Shown here: piece by piece, positions 41,085-52,649 of the stretch
Layout of the letters: each line of letters begins with the position of its first letter
How positions within the stretch are numbered: the first letter of the stretch is position 1
NCBI GenBank assembly: GCA_006386115.1
Contig: VFIW01000021.1
Coordinates: 124,001-188,000, forward strand
Direction of reading: 5' to 3'
DNA: 64,000 nt
Origin: Globisporangium splendens
Taxonomy: Eukaryota; Oomycota; Peronosporomycetes; Pythiales; Pythiaceae
The notes under the pieces: model-generated
Database searches by the model: none
Told to the model about the DNA's origin: nothing
The model's input: the letters and a program-made list of their open reading frames with translations, nothing else
Translations under genes and position numbers: made by a program

Positions 41085-43883
41085 ACAAGGAATATAGCTC
41101 CACCGAAGAGTCAGTCAGTGACATTCATGTGCTACAACGCGAGGAACATTGCCGCTACCTCGGCATCCAAGTCGGACAAACGCCTTCGAATGCAATTAAC
41201 TGGTCCAAGTGCATCCAAGCCTTACGTGTCAGACTTCGACTTGCGCATCTCAAAACTCACTCTGTCGCCCAACGCGCAGCAATTGCCAGTGCCGTCATCA
41301 TACCCAAAGTGCTTTACGTGGCCAGGCACTCCTGGCACTCTACGGCTATTGTCAATCAGCTACACGACCTAGTGAAACAATTTGTCTGGGGCTCAAGGAA
41401 TGGTAAACCTGCGAAACCGTGGATGAAGGAAGAACAAGCCGAACTCAAAAAAATGAATGGAGGCTTGTCAGTGCCCAACATCAGAACTGAGCTGATGACG
41501 ATGAGTGTCACAGCAGTCTCCAAATGGGCACTCACAACCTCTCACATCGATCAGGTCATCGGGGAAATCTTGCTGCACAACACAAGGGCTTCTTCGACGT
41601 ACATCACGCCGCTCGATGCAATTCCAAGGCGGTCACTCCAGCTTCGTGAAAACATGTGGACAACTGGCGCAGCATTATGTGCGTCGCTCCATTCTCGACT
41701 CTATGAACCCAGAGAACGTGATAATGTACGTTGGTGTTACGAGCACTTCAAGTCGACAATTGTGCAGACTCAATGGGACGGCGATGTGTTCCAGATCGAC
41801 CTCAGCTCTAAAATGTCTGACGGGCTTCCAGGTATCATCGCTGAAGGACGAAAGCTACGTGGGACATTCTGTGCAGAATGGCTGCCATACATGACCTCGA
41901 CTGCAGATGGGTGGCTTCTTGATTCCAACGGCTCCCCTTACAAGCTTGCTCACTCATCATTATCAGTTGGAACAGCACAACTGGGCGACATACTTCGATG
42001 GGAGTGGATAAGACCAGGAGTGCTTAACTTCATCCCAACATGTGGAATCTCCGGACTCTCCCGGCCGTCTATTCGAGCGGTTATGTGCTACGTTGGTATC
42101 CAACTTCCCACAGCTCCTGTATCGACCACAGCAAACAAATGTGCTTCGGCTGTACAACGGGCAACGTCATTATAACCACGAATGGCATCTGCACACCAGT
42201 GAAGCAGCTCTGACCCACGTCGACACGACCCTAGTCAAAGCTACGCATACAGTTCACTCCGCAATGGACTGTGACGTCATGGCAACAAGAGACTTGAACG
42301 GACAGAAGGTGTCGTTCCATGCACATCCACGTTTCACAAGAATCGTGCAACTATGGGGTGGCAACGGACGATACAATACGACCAGATCTTTATATCGGCA
42401 ACAAGTTGCAGCAACGAGGACACAAATTGGCAAAGATACTCGAGATGCAGCAGTCAACAAAGCTGTCCATACAGCAGGATCTCTGTGGCCAGGACTGCAA
42501 TTAATCCAATGGAGCGAATCACACAACATCCCAGGGATTACTGTTTATACAGCCCAGACTCTTCTCCGGCTGAAAGCCAACCGACTCTCCATGTGGAACT
42601 AGGAGAAAGCTGATCTATCCTGCTCGAATCCCGAATGCTCCCAAGTTGTCCAATCTTCTGTCCAACATCTATTCTGGGAGTGTCCGAAAGTCAAACTGGT
42701 GTGGAACTACTTTTATGCGCTATGGGCGAAGATCGGAATCACTCCTGGTCACGACCCCGCAATCTGGATCTTCGGTCTGGATCTACCAGATACTCCAAGG
42801 CATGCATGGACCACGATCAAGAGACACATTATCGGACACAAGCTCTCCAATGAACATCTCCAAGATCATCTCTATCCCGTCGCACACATGCTGTGTCGAT
42901 ATATGAGCTCGTCGCTCATACATGCCATTTGGTGTGCGCATCTGCGACGCATGGATTCGGATCCAATCAAATCGACTGCTGAGATGGCGATCATGACGAC
43001 CAGATTAGAGGCAGGAATGCGAAACCTCACACGACTCGCTGAAGCGCAAGCTGGAGACTCGGACGGTCACACGGTTGCAGCAGTTCTCAAGGCATATGTC
43101 GACTGCTTTCTCAACCAAACCGACGCCATCCCCTTGACTCCAAGTGATACTCGCGGCGTTTACCTGTTGTTTTTCGATGGTGGATCACGCGGCAATCCAG
43201 GACCATGAGGGACTGGATCCATTATCGTGCGTGTCCATAAGGACTCGCACACAGCCAGTTTAATTTGGGCCGCGAGCATGGTCTATAGCAGGAAGGACAC
43301 AACCAACAACTTTGCCGAGTACTGGGGTCTCATACACGGACTCCGAGAAGCCCAACGCAGTCACTTCGAACCGTTGTATGTAATTGGAGACAGTGCACTG
43401 GTTATCTCCCAACAGCGAATGCATCGGTCCCCTCGACAGCACCGATTGGCACGTTTATACCAGACAAGTCGACGACTCGAGGATTGCATCGACATCCGAG
43501 GATGGTACCATCACTACCGTGCCTTCAACAAGATGGCGGACTCAGCTGCTAACCTAGCCATGGATACCAGAACCTCAACGCAGGTTCACTTCCCAACTCA
43601 TCGAGCTGCTTTCAACAATCTCACCCAGGATCTTGACAACGACGTCATGCATTGGCTTATGCGAAGTTCGGAAGAACCAAGGTCATTGGACAACACAAGG
43701 CAGCCTCACATAGGACCAAGAGAACATGCCATCCTGGTCAAAGATTATTTAGAATTCAGAAGTGATCTATTGCAATCCGCGCTATAGACACATTTACACT
43801 CCTAGATGAAATTCGTAATGAAGATTAGATAGGAGAATGGATATTGTAGGTCGCGACGATGAACCTAAATATACCTCACCTTA
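39093..43883 (+). mobile_element. LINE deletion derivative with ORF1, RT C-terminal part, zinc finger and RNase H
   Basis: The most complete family member here. ORF1 runs to about 40,950, then jumps straight to the Y-A-D-D box of reverse transcriptase, so the endonuclease and the RT fingers and palm before the active site are missing. The thumb/connection, a C-terminal zinc-finger region and an RNase H follow. The 3' tag at 43,812-43,883 matches the tags at 5.9, 22.35, 27.6 and 35.5 kb. It cannot move by itself. Confidence 0.85.
40952..43787 (+). pseudogene. LINE ORF2 remnant: RT from Y-A-D-D box, zf-RVT-like finger, RNase H
   Basis: Starts abruptly at G-Y-A-D-D-T-A (40952). One frame runs to about 42,100, then the coding frame changes. 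TAG at 42600-42602 and TGA at 43206-43208 interrupt the second frame. A Cys/His cluster with H-L-F-W-E-C-P (about 42,660-42,700) is the finger found after RT in many LINEs. RNase H has F-D-G-G-S-R-G-N-P-G, N-F-A-E-Y, G-D-S and M-A-D-S, so all four acidic catalytic residues remain. The D-G-G-S-R-G-N-P-G form is that of archaeal/bacterial-like RNase HI acquired by plant and stramenopile L1-type LINEs (known from published surveys; assignment here is by motif). Confidence 0.8.
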
Positions 43884-44349
43884 TAAAGAAGGACGCATTT
43901 CGCAGAAGCCCACGTCGTCTTTCTTCACGAGGCGTCCGCAGTTTGCTGCTTGTGTTTGCTTGTGTCGCTGGCTCTTCGTCGTGATACTCCAAGAACTGAC
44001 AGTATCAATTAAACTGCCTTTCCGCTGACATTTACGTAGTCATGAAGCGCAATCACGTTGAGGTTCGTGGTCACTCATTACGTCGGAATCAGCCGCCGTG
44101 CTGCTGTACAACGCTCGTTTGACAGCGAACAAACAGACAGACGATCGTAATCGGAGCGTGTTAAACGCATTCTGATTACGAGCGGTTGGCGAAAATCGAA
44201 ACCAAAATCAAGCTGTGGGGGTGCGCGCTTGACTGGGCGATGTTGAAGGTGACCCTCGCTTCTCCACCAAGAGCTCATTTCCAATTTTGCCACCACCGGT
44301 GTCGAGTAGCCAACCCCAGCACCACTCACTCACTCAACTTCACACCGAC
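43884..44349. other. Intergenic region upstream of phosphatase copy 3
   Basis: 466 bases between the LINE end and the third phosphatase gene. No gene seen. The C-A-C-T-C-A-C-T-C-A run just before the start codon is a plausible initiator region. Confidence 0.45.
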
Positions 44350-45177
44350 ATGAAAGCCGAAATCTTCGCGCTCGACGGGTTCTTCACTCGCGTGAACCCC
44401 GATGGCATCGTGGCCGTCGAAACCAACCACACCAGCATCTTCAAGAACTTTCGCCTCGCGGTAGGCAGCTGGGCGGACCTCGAGGCCAAACTCGCCAAGA
44501 CAAAGAACCACACGACGCCGCCGCGCGACATCAAGGTCGTGTACCTTATTCGCCACGCCCAAGGCGCGCACAACGTCGCCGAGGTCGAGTACGGCGATGC
44601 GTGGTGGACGGCGCCGATCGCACGAAGCAACGTGTACCTTGACACGAACCTCACTGAGCTCGGCATCAACGATGCGCGCAGCAAGGGACCACCGGGTCTT
44701 GCCGCCGAGTGTGACAAGGGAATGCCCCGGATCGAGCGTGTCATCGTGTCCACGCTCTCGCGCACGATCCAGACGGCACACCACTTTTTCGAGGGCTACC
44801 CAGTCGTGTCGCCTCGGTTCGTGAGCATGGAGCTGTGCCGTGAGAAACTGGGAATTCACACGTTCAACAAGCGCGTGTCACGAACAAAGCTCCAGGAGAA
44901 GTTCTCCAAGGACAAAGTGGATTTCTCGCGAATCCGCGACGAAGAAGACACGTTGTGGTCGCCGACGCACATGGAGACCGAGTCTGAGATCCAGGAGCGC
45001 GCACAGGAGTTCCTCCGTGAGCTCTTTGAGTCGTTCCCAGAGGAGACGCACGTGGCGGTCGTGACGCACTACAAGGTGATTTGGGCCATCTTCAAGGTGA
45101 TGTACCCACACTTCGAGAGAGACGTGGCGGCAACGAACTGCGAGGTCATCCCGATTGTCCTCGAGCGCGTCCAGTAG
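44350..45177 (+). CDS. Histidine phosphatase superfamily protein, copy 3
   Basis: A single exon of 275 residues. Catalytic motif I-R-H-A-Q-G (R68, H69), then S-T-L-S-R, M-E-L-C-R-E and V-V-T-H-Y-K. The acidic residue that usually follows the first motif is Gln here (Glu in copies 1 and 2), a possible change in specificity. It is otherwise co-linear with copies 1 and 2, including the F-K-N-F-R-L and E-V-I-P-I-V-L-E-R ends. The phosphatase pseudogene at 31919-32395 took its N-terminal part from a relative of this copy. Together with copy 2 it brackets the duplicated, LINE-rich island. The substrate is unknown. Confidence 0.9.
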   Translation: MKAEIFALDGFFTRVNPDGIVAVETNHTSIFKNFRLAVGSWADLEAKLAKTKNHTTPPRDIKVVYLIRHAQGAHNVAEVEYGDAWWTAPIARSNVYLDTNLTELGINDARSKGPPGLAAECDKGMPRIERVIVSTLSRTIQTAHHFFEGYPVVSPRFVSMELCREKLGIHTFNKRVSRTKLQEKFSKDKVDFSRIRDEEDTLWSPTHMETESEIQERAQEFLRELFESFPEETHVAVVTHYKVIWAIFKVMYPHFERDVAATNCEVIPIVLERVQ

Positions 45178-45626
45178 GAACCCGTTCGGGTGTGTGGCCA
45201 ACCAGCCACTGGGTTTTTATCGCCTCAAGCAGAGTCCCTCTCTGAGGGACATGTATCTGATTGTATGCATACATCCTAACGTTCTCATCCATTGCTATTA
45301 CTATACTTGAATACATTTGATTCAACATTAATGAGAGGAGACATGCCAACCAATCGATTCTCTTAGTACTGCGTGACGATGACGAAAGAAAGCGAGTCCT
45401 TCCTTGCATCTGATCCCGAAACGTGTCGAGGCACTGACTCACGCGTCTCAGGGATCCGCTGTCAGAGTGACTGCACGCCCATCATCCAGGACGAGGAGCT
45501 CCGTCTACCACACGTCTCACGTAGCGCGAAGAGTCTCAAGTGCCGTTTCAGCTCTCACACTCGCCGATTTCCACGATTTGGGGCTTCTCGTAAAGCTCCT
45601 ATTACCAGCGAAAGCAAGCGGCGGCA
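45178..45626. other. Intergenic region
   Basis: 449 bases. An open stretch at 45,373-45,642 has no recognisable product and overlaps the start of the next gene. No gene called. Confidence 0.45.
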
Positions 45627-46921
45627 ATGGGCAATCTCCTGAGCGTGGTCTCATCGCCTTCGAAGTCAACCGCTGCAGCTTCTTCGAGTACTCACACTGG
45701 CAACAATGCAGACGACAGCAGCGTGCATGCGCCGCTGTTCCTGAACGACGTCAAGGCCGAGCCGGCCACGTGGAGCCAAGAGGGCATGTGTCTCACCATC
45801 CAGCGCTTCTTCGGCATGCTCCCAGACTCAGCGGTAAGTGTCGTGTGCTCTTCCATTGCAATGTGAGATGAAGGCATACTATGTGTGTGTCTGTGGCGTT
45901 GCTCAGGCCGAGACGCTCAAGCAGGAGCAGCGCAATCCACAATTCCGCCGCCGTCCATCGTATGAAAATCGTTTTTCGCTATCTTTTATATGCATATGAA
46001 GGTGCGTGCATTGGCATGACTAACTTTGCGAGTGTGTGTGTGCTTCTACAGCTCGTTTGGACTGAATGTGCGCCTACGCGCTGACGCAATCGTGGTCGTG
46101 CAGCGCGTGTTCCGTCGCTACCGCGTGCTCACCAAGTGGCACGACGTCGCCAGCCAGATGCTCGAGCTCGCGCGCAGCCGCATCGAGACGCGCCAGGCTC
46201 TCGAGAACGAGGAGGTGACACTCGCGAGCTTCCGCGCACTGCTCACCGAAGGGTTCTCGGCGCACAAGGTGTTGATCACGGGTGCTCTCAAGAGCATCCA
46301 GCTGCGGCTCGTCAAGACCCCCGACGAGTGCTACTTGACGTGGTCACCGTCGCGCAAGCGCCAGCCGCGTATCCAATTGCGTATGTGTGCGTGTGCTTTT
46401 TGTACTGCGTTTGCATGTGGATCATTACTGAGTTCCGCAACGTGGGTATGTGCCATGCAGATGGTGTGGAGCAAGTGGTGCCTGTGCTACGGACTGGCAA
46501 CAAGCACGCGCCACGGCTCGCGAACAAGGTGAGCCACCGTCGCGGTCTCATCATCGTGTGCAAGAGCCACCACCGAGGCCGCGTCGTGCTCGAATTGGGC
46601 TCCAAGCGCGAGCGCAACCTGCTGCTCTGTGGCTTCCAGCGACTGCTGGACGACATGGACCGCGTGGACCCAACGCTCGACGAAGAGGATGCGATCCGCA
46701 AGCGACTGCCGCGTCGCCAGAGCGTCATCGACTTCTTTGATCCGCTCAGCGACGAGGCGGCGCCGTCGACACCAACCAAGCCGCCGCTCCAGAAACACAA
46801 GTATGTGAGCCTTGAGCAGTTGTACCAGACGCGCTTCGACGAGCCTGAGCGGCAGCCGCAGTCGCCAGTGAAGAAAGCCACGCTCGTGCGCCGATCCAGT
46901 ATGGTCGCGTCCGTCAAGTGA
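45627..46921 (+). CDS. N-myristoylated(?) PH-like / IQ-like signalling protein
   Basis: Four exons (45627-45833, 45907-45959, 46052-46380, 46461-46921) with short GT-AG introns in compatible phases give 349 residues. The start M-G-N-L-L-S is a good N-myristoylation signal. After an acidic/Ser linker there is a basic IQ-like helix (V-Q-R-V-F-R-R-Y-R). About 110 residues follow with the beta-strand pattern of a pleckstrin-homology-like fold (L-I-T-G-A-L-K to L-L-L-C-G-F-Q-R-L-L), then a Pro/Ser/Arg tail. I infer a membrane-anchored adaptor that binds lipid or calmodulin. The PH assignment is from pattern, not from a conserved motif. The second exon is only 53 bases. Confidence 0.75.
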
Positions 46922-47005
46922 GAAGAGCTGGGGCTAGAGTAGACCGGACTTGTTTCTTTTATCACCACGGCGTGTTAATTTAAACCTCTTTTGTGCCTTG
47001 CCACC

Positions 47006-48124
47006 TTAGTCTTCTTTCACGTACTTGCCGTTCACGGGGAAGACCTTTCCCTGCGTCAGCAAGACACTTGGGCTCTGGATGGGCACGAACCAGTACGGGA
47101 ACTCGCGGAACGTGCCAAACACCTGCTGGAAGTTCCCCAATACGCCGACGTCAAAGTAATTGACGTACTCCGGTTCGCGACGCTTCTCGCAGTACTCGAG
47201 TGTGCTGAAGTTGCGTGCCGTGAAGTACAAGTGCATCACGTAGAAGCAAAACAGCGCGGCGCCGAGGCAAAAGCTGAAGAAAAACACCAGGACGACCTGC
47301 CACAAGCACAAAACACATCTAATCAGTTTCTAACCTAGTGGCGTCAGCACTATACGAGCGAGAATCTTACCTGAAGCGGGGGTGAGAGGAAGCGCAATTT
47401 GCCGAAGTAGTACAAGTGCGCCGCGCGATCGAGACTGGTTCCTAGAAGGTATCGGAACAACAGGCTGCTCTGGAAGAGGCACGTGACCGAGCTCCAGCCG
47501 AGGAAGAGCAGGAAATACTTGTAGTTGTAATAGCCAATGCATCTGCAAACGAGAAACAGCAACATATACAAACAGTCAGGCATAATGCACTCCATCGTCT
47601 CCTAGCAAGCTCGCATCAAGTCCGTACTTGTTGATGTAGACGCAGTGGTGGTCCATCTTGAGAACGCAGCGGCGGCACGTGCTGCAGTGGTGCGCGCGAT
47701 CGGGTTTGATTGCGCGGCACTTCCGGCAGTACCGGATCTCTCCGTTCCACTTGCTCTCGATCATCGGGGGTGCGCCTGGCGGAAGCTGGAGCGCTTGTGG
47801 CTGCTGTCGTCGCGTAGCATCATCATCACCACCTCTGTCGGCAGCAGCAGAAGCACGCTCTTGACTCTGTCTCTTGCTGCGCACGAGCGTGTTCTTCTTG
47901 ACGAACGAGTCGCTCGAGAGCAGAGTCTGCGCAAGCGACGCGCACAGCAGGAACGTCATGCCGTGGAACGCGAGCAGCTCCGCGGACTCGACGCCCGCCG
48001 CCACGAGCAGCGGCTGCGCGTAGACCACGAAGGAGAGGTAGAGGTACGCGATGATGCCCACCACGATGCTCGGCAGCACGAAGCGCAGCGACCGCGGCGT
48101 GCGCCACTCGCACCAGCAGCCCAT
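47006..48124 (-). CDS. DHHC-type palmitoyltransferase
   Basis: Three exons (48124-47628, 47542-47371, 47296-47006) encode 319 residues. Two transmembrane segments (about residues 15-40 and 48-68) are followed by the Cys-rich domain C-x2-C-x9-H-C-x2-C-x2-C, the catalytic D-H-H-C (158-161) and, after the first intron, C-I-G-x-x-N-Y-K-Y-F. Two more membrane segments complete the four-pass plan. The enzymes attach palmitate to cysteines of membrane proteins through an acyl-enzyme at the DHHC cysteine. The usual W after DHHC is Y here (D-H-H-C-V-Y). The start M-G-C-W-C is itself a typical dual-lipidation site. The first intron lies just after the catalytic motif. Confidence 0.93.
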
Positions 48125-48556
48125 CAGGTTTGGATCTCCTGCACTGGAGAAATGGGGAAAACGGCAGCTGCTCCCTCTGCAACCAGATCCTGTGACAATG
48201 AACGTTGACTGTGCTGTCCACAAGGAGGACACTTTATAATCTGAATGTGGTAAAATGATGCAAAACGTCGACACGACCTGCAATCTCAGCGCAGTGCACA
48301 ATGAAAAACGGCCAATGCAGGCACCACTATTTTTGCCACATTTGTGTCAGACAACATTCAAGCACCTGCAATTTGTAAATTGTACAACCGCATTGCAGCA
48401 TACTCTCTGCGGCATCTAATCATCCTGTGGCAGTTTGGAAATCATGCGCTATAGCAGGTACCAATCGAAAGAAACGGAAGTTGCCGCGGAAGGACGCATT
48501 CGAGTCGCCAAACGCGGAAGCGCCGCCGCGAAAAGCGAAGAACAAGCGGAAGCAAA

Positions 48557-48590
<34 letters not shown>

Positions 48591-48976
48591 CACTCAGTCA
48601 AAGACGCACTGGCCGAAACACGCGTGAGGGTCCAAAACTCAGGACAGCAGCAAAGCAAAGCGCGTCTCCTCTTCGTCGACATCTGGGAGAGGGCGAGTGG
48701 GTTGAAGAAGAAAGACGCGTCCGTAATTACGTCATTTGGGTGTTCTGCAGAGCAGATATGCTCCCACTGCCGTCGCGCACCGCTGCGATCGCAAAGCGCG
48801 AGCCACTCTCCCCGCAGCCGCCTTCCGCCACAGTCTCGATCACGCCGATGCGGACGCTCCATTTCCATCCTCAACCCATTCCGCACAGCAACACGCCAGA
48901 GAGTGGCAGTGGACACGCGATTTCGAGAGCGCCGCAGTCATCGTCCTCGATGATGGTGTTGACGAGCTCCACCACC
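48125..48976. other. Divergent intergenic region with (CT)n run
   Basis: Between the DHHC gene and the zinc-finger gene. It holds a (CT)n microsatellite at about 48,561-48,588. No RNA gene or protein gene recognised. The downstream frame stays open from 48740, so the zinc-finger protein might start earlier. Confidence 0.5.
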
Positions 48977-51379
48977 ATGGGTGACAGCGAGAACCAGCAC
49001 TGCGCGCTTCAGATCACGCAGCAACCGCCGCAGAAATGGTACAAGGACCAGTATGGTCGCAAAGCGACGTTCGATATCCATGTGGAGCGCATTGGCAGAG
49101 GGTGCGCGGCGTGTGTGGACCAGCGCCACCTCGCTGTGCAACTACTGTATGAAAATGGGTACGCTTTGTTTCGATATTGGGTTGAAGACGATAGAGAGCT
49201 ACGATTGTTAATTGCTTGATTTGTTCTGATTTGTTAGCAAAACGGTGGAAAACCAGAGCATCCTGCGCATCAACAGCGGTCTCTGCCTGAGCAAGGACAA
49301 CAAGAGCAGCATCGCGATCCGGATCATGGAAGTGTCGAAGAACCACCAAAACAAGGTCTTTGCTCTATCGAAAGACAATACGAGGATGCTACGTTGCGTA
49401 TGGTTCTTACAGCACCTTCCACTTTTTTGTAGCGCTTTCGGATACGAATCGCGCTTCCACAGTGCCCTCTGTCAGGAACGACCCCAGTGCCTGTGATCAC
49501 TGATGCCGTCTGCGTTCTGTCGAAAAAGGTTCGTATTCTCTCTTGTTCCGCTCGACGTATTGGTGTGTGTGTGCTGCCTGTTAACGTTGTACCATGTCCG
49601 CATCAGAACAAGCGTCCAGTGAAAACCGAGTGCGAAGAAGACCAAGACACGCCTGTCAAGGTGAAGAAAAGCAAATGCGAAGGAGACTCGCCCATGCTGA
49701 AGCCGGAAGTCAAAGAGATCACGGATGAAGCCATGGTTCCGATGTCAGGACCAGCACCACGAGCAAGTGAAAACAACAACGCGCACCCCGACATGGACCA
49801 TGAGTTCACCGAACAAATGGCAGGCGAATCCAGCTGGGCGAGTCAGGTCGTTCGATTCAAGGCGCCAACGGAGAGTGTCTGTTTATGGGCCAATGCTGCG
49901 TACAATTTCCTGCAGCGGCTTCAGTTTCAGCGATCGGCTAGCGCGAGCGAGGGACACGACGACACCATGGATGACTTCCTGAGCCACGCGAGCCTGACGC
50001 CGTATCAGTGTCCCGTGTGCCAGGCGTCCTATGGATCAACAGCAAAGCATCGTTTAGATTGTGACCTGAGTCTTCTTCTTCAGCAAAGCGGTACGTGCCA
50101 TTTTTTTCATATCCATTTGGCACCATTTGACTAAGCTGTTGATGCTCGTACAGGTCAATTCGATGCATCTTGTCCGCCAGCGACAAAGGAAGAGAAGTTT
50201 TCTGCTTCCAGCAGGATCAGTCACGTTAAAAACGAGATCGGGCAAACTTTTGGATCTCCTGAGACGAAATCAAACATGTTTACAGCACCGCAGACCCGCG
50301 TGCCGTCCAAATACAGCATTATGCAAGATCTGCTGCAGTTGTCCGAGTCACCCAGCAGCGATGCTAGACCAGCGGCACCAGTATTTGGCGCCAACTCAGT
50401 GGATCTGACGGCGAAGAACCTGGATCTCAGCTCCTGGGAGGGGTATTCGACATTGTCAAGGATTATGTTCAGGTACGTGCTTTCCCATGTCGGTTGCTTT
50501 TGGATGCAAGTTGATTTGTCGGGCATACTCTGACTGCTTGCTGTGTGTTCTTTCCTTTTTTCAAGTACCCTGGACATGGATCCCAATCCACTGCCACCTC
50601 ATCACGTCGTTGCTGGGGATGGCATTAACACTACGCCGGTAACCAAGCCATCTCTAAACCGTCCACTTTCGCTTGCATCGATCGTACCAGCACTAGCAAC
50701 CGTGCCGCCAGCACTTTCTAATATTCGAGAGCACCAAACAGCGATTACCCCCTCGAACTTTTCGAAACTAGTCTCGAACATGAAAGACATGTCTCCAGAT
50801 ACCGCGGCGTTCCTTCAAGAGCAAGACGCAGAGCTGAATGGCGATGCGAGTTTGCTGTTTTCGTTGAGTCGCGTGAGCCTGAGTGAGTTCCTCAATGCCG
50901 AAGCCGCTGGTGGATCCCAGAAACCCGAGTCCCAGCATTTCGCGACTCTGTCGTCGTTGCTCTCTGACAGCGTAAAAAGCAGTCAGCCGAGTGAAGACTC
51001 GGTTGCGATTATCATCGGAGCGGACTTTCGACACTGCGGGTATCCAGCGTTTGACGCGTCGTTCTCTTTATTGGGCTTTTACTTTCTCTGTGGAGCCGTG
51101 GTGAGTGGAAAAAGTCGCAAAATAAACCCTTCTCGCAAAGGTCAGATGTGGGGCTAACTTGCCATTTGAAAATTGCAGGAGTCGTCGAATCAAGAGCTCC
51201 GCTTCATGCCGAATTTCTATCCACTGCCGCCTGAGATGCTGCTTGAGCTTGAAACGAGCGTGCTGAAATGGCGTCGAGATGGGGAACTCGTGTTCAACCG
51301 CAACGACGACACCCCCGAGGCGACTCTGACTCAACTCAAGGAAAAGGTGATTCACTTTGTGAATGAGCGTGTGGGTTGA
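48977..51379 (+). CDS. C2HC zinc-finger protein of unknown function, possible transcription factor
   Basis: Seven exons: 48977-49158, 49238-49355, 49433-49528, 49607-50090, 50154-50472, 50566-51100 and 51179-51379. All splice sites are GT-AG, introns are 63-93 bases, and 644 residues result. The ATG at 48977 has an excellent A-C-C-A-T-G-G context; earlier in-frame ATGs (from 48740) are possible. The first about 130 residues are rich in beta-type segments (K-A-T-F-D-I-H-V, S-I-A-I-R-I-M, R-F-R-I-R-I-A-L), ending in a basic K-K-N-K-R-P, which could be a nuclear localisation signal. A single C-x2-C-x9-H-x3-C finger lies at about 50,012-50,065, followed by long Ser/Pro-rich disordered sequence. 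I cannot name the family; an Ig-like DNA-binding fold is only a guess. Confidence 0.75.
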
Positions 51380-52649
51380 GCAAACATGTGAGTGGGGCGT
51401 TTAAGGCGATGCAGGTGTTTCACCTCGTAAAGGTGGGTGCGTGTTCGCAAATAGCAGACGGTAGGATGACTCGCGCACACAAAAATCGGCAGTAACAAGG
51501 CGAAAACAGTCGCTGATCAAGATAATCGGTATTAATGCTCGAGTAAACGAGCTATGCAGATGCCGCCTATTGGCACATCTACACACACTAGCGACGACTA
51601 CGACGAGATGCTGCTTGGCGATTGACGCCAGATATTTCACACTTCGTTGGGCTGGCCAATCGGAGCGCTTTTCTTTCCAATTTTCACACAGAAAACAAGA
51701 ATAAAATGCAACAGCAAGTCGCGCATTGCGTTTGGCTCGCTGGCAGGATAGATGCAGCAGCACCCTTCATTTATTTGGTTTGTGCCTTTCATCTCAGCTC
51801 CTCACAATCAACGCTGCATGGGATGTCAATATTTTGAAGGGAGGCGTCTTTTGGGCAAAAAGATCTTTATGGATCAGCATCGCTTCAACGTCAAGCACCA
51901 ACTGGCGCGCTCAAGATGCAGCAGCAGATGCACACCCATGCGACACAAGACCAAGTGTTGTACGTCTCGACCTTGGCGCCAACGTGCGCATTCATGACAT
52001 GCAAGCGCTCCTTCCGAACTCTTCGATTTGCACACTCAAGCGCAGCATCCAGCAGCAGACCAAGAAGAAGAAGTAGAAGACACGTCGCTGCCAAGCTCAT
52101 CGCAGTGTCAAGGCAGCAACTACGCATTTGGAAATCCGCGCGACAACTGCGGCACGCACGGCAGCCAAGACGACAGATCGATGGGCGAGAAGGACATGGA
52201 CATGGTCGGCATGGGACTGCACCACCACGGCACGACCAGCTCGTGCGATAATACTGGATATGGCAACAATGCGAACACGGACTCCTCGTACGGAACCAAC
52301 ACGACCAATCCCGGCGCGTCAGCTTTGTCGAGACGGCATCTGCATAGCTCGTTTGCTCGAGCATGAAGGGTCATCGTGGAGGACCTTCAAGTTGTGGAAT
52401 ACAAAGCAACACACGTTCTATAATTGCATTGTTTCGGTGGAATTGATGCTCGCAGTTTTACACATTCATGATACTATGCAAAACAGTACCTTGCACTGCA
52501 TTATTTTGAGCTGTTTTTCTGTGAACCTCTCAAAAACACTGTTCGTAACTTGAGCCTCCACGCTGCTACGAACTGCTACTTTTGCTTTCGCTCTTGATTT
52601 TGATACTCGCATTTGCACGCACAAACCAAAAAGCAAGAGAGGAAGCAGC
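51380..52649. other. 1.27-kb region with 31-base inverted repeats, weak ORFs only
   Basis: Holds an inverted repeat pair (51535-51565 and 52334-52364, 30 of 31 bases paired). Between them is a plus-strand open stretch (about 52,028-52,366) of Ser/Gly/Asn/His-rich composition, which ends inside the right repeat. No domain, no splice-consistent model, no homology in the window. I would not call it a gene. Confidence 0.4.
51535..52364. repeat. Pair of 31-base inverted repeats, 768 bases apart
   Basis: 51535-51565 and the reverse complement of 52334-52364 match at 30 of 31 positions. Each contains a small internal palindrome around G-C-T-C-G-A-G. No target duplication was seen outside them. Confidence 0.85.

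Noticed and set aside
22898..43208. TGA read as a sense codon
   Set aside because: TGA occurs in frame in LINE copies only; the PH/IQ-like gene and others end in TGA at the expected place.
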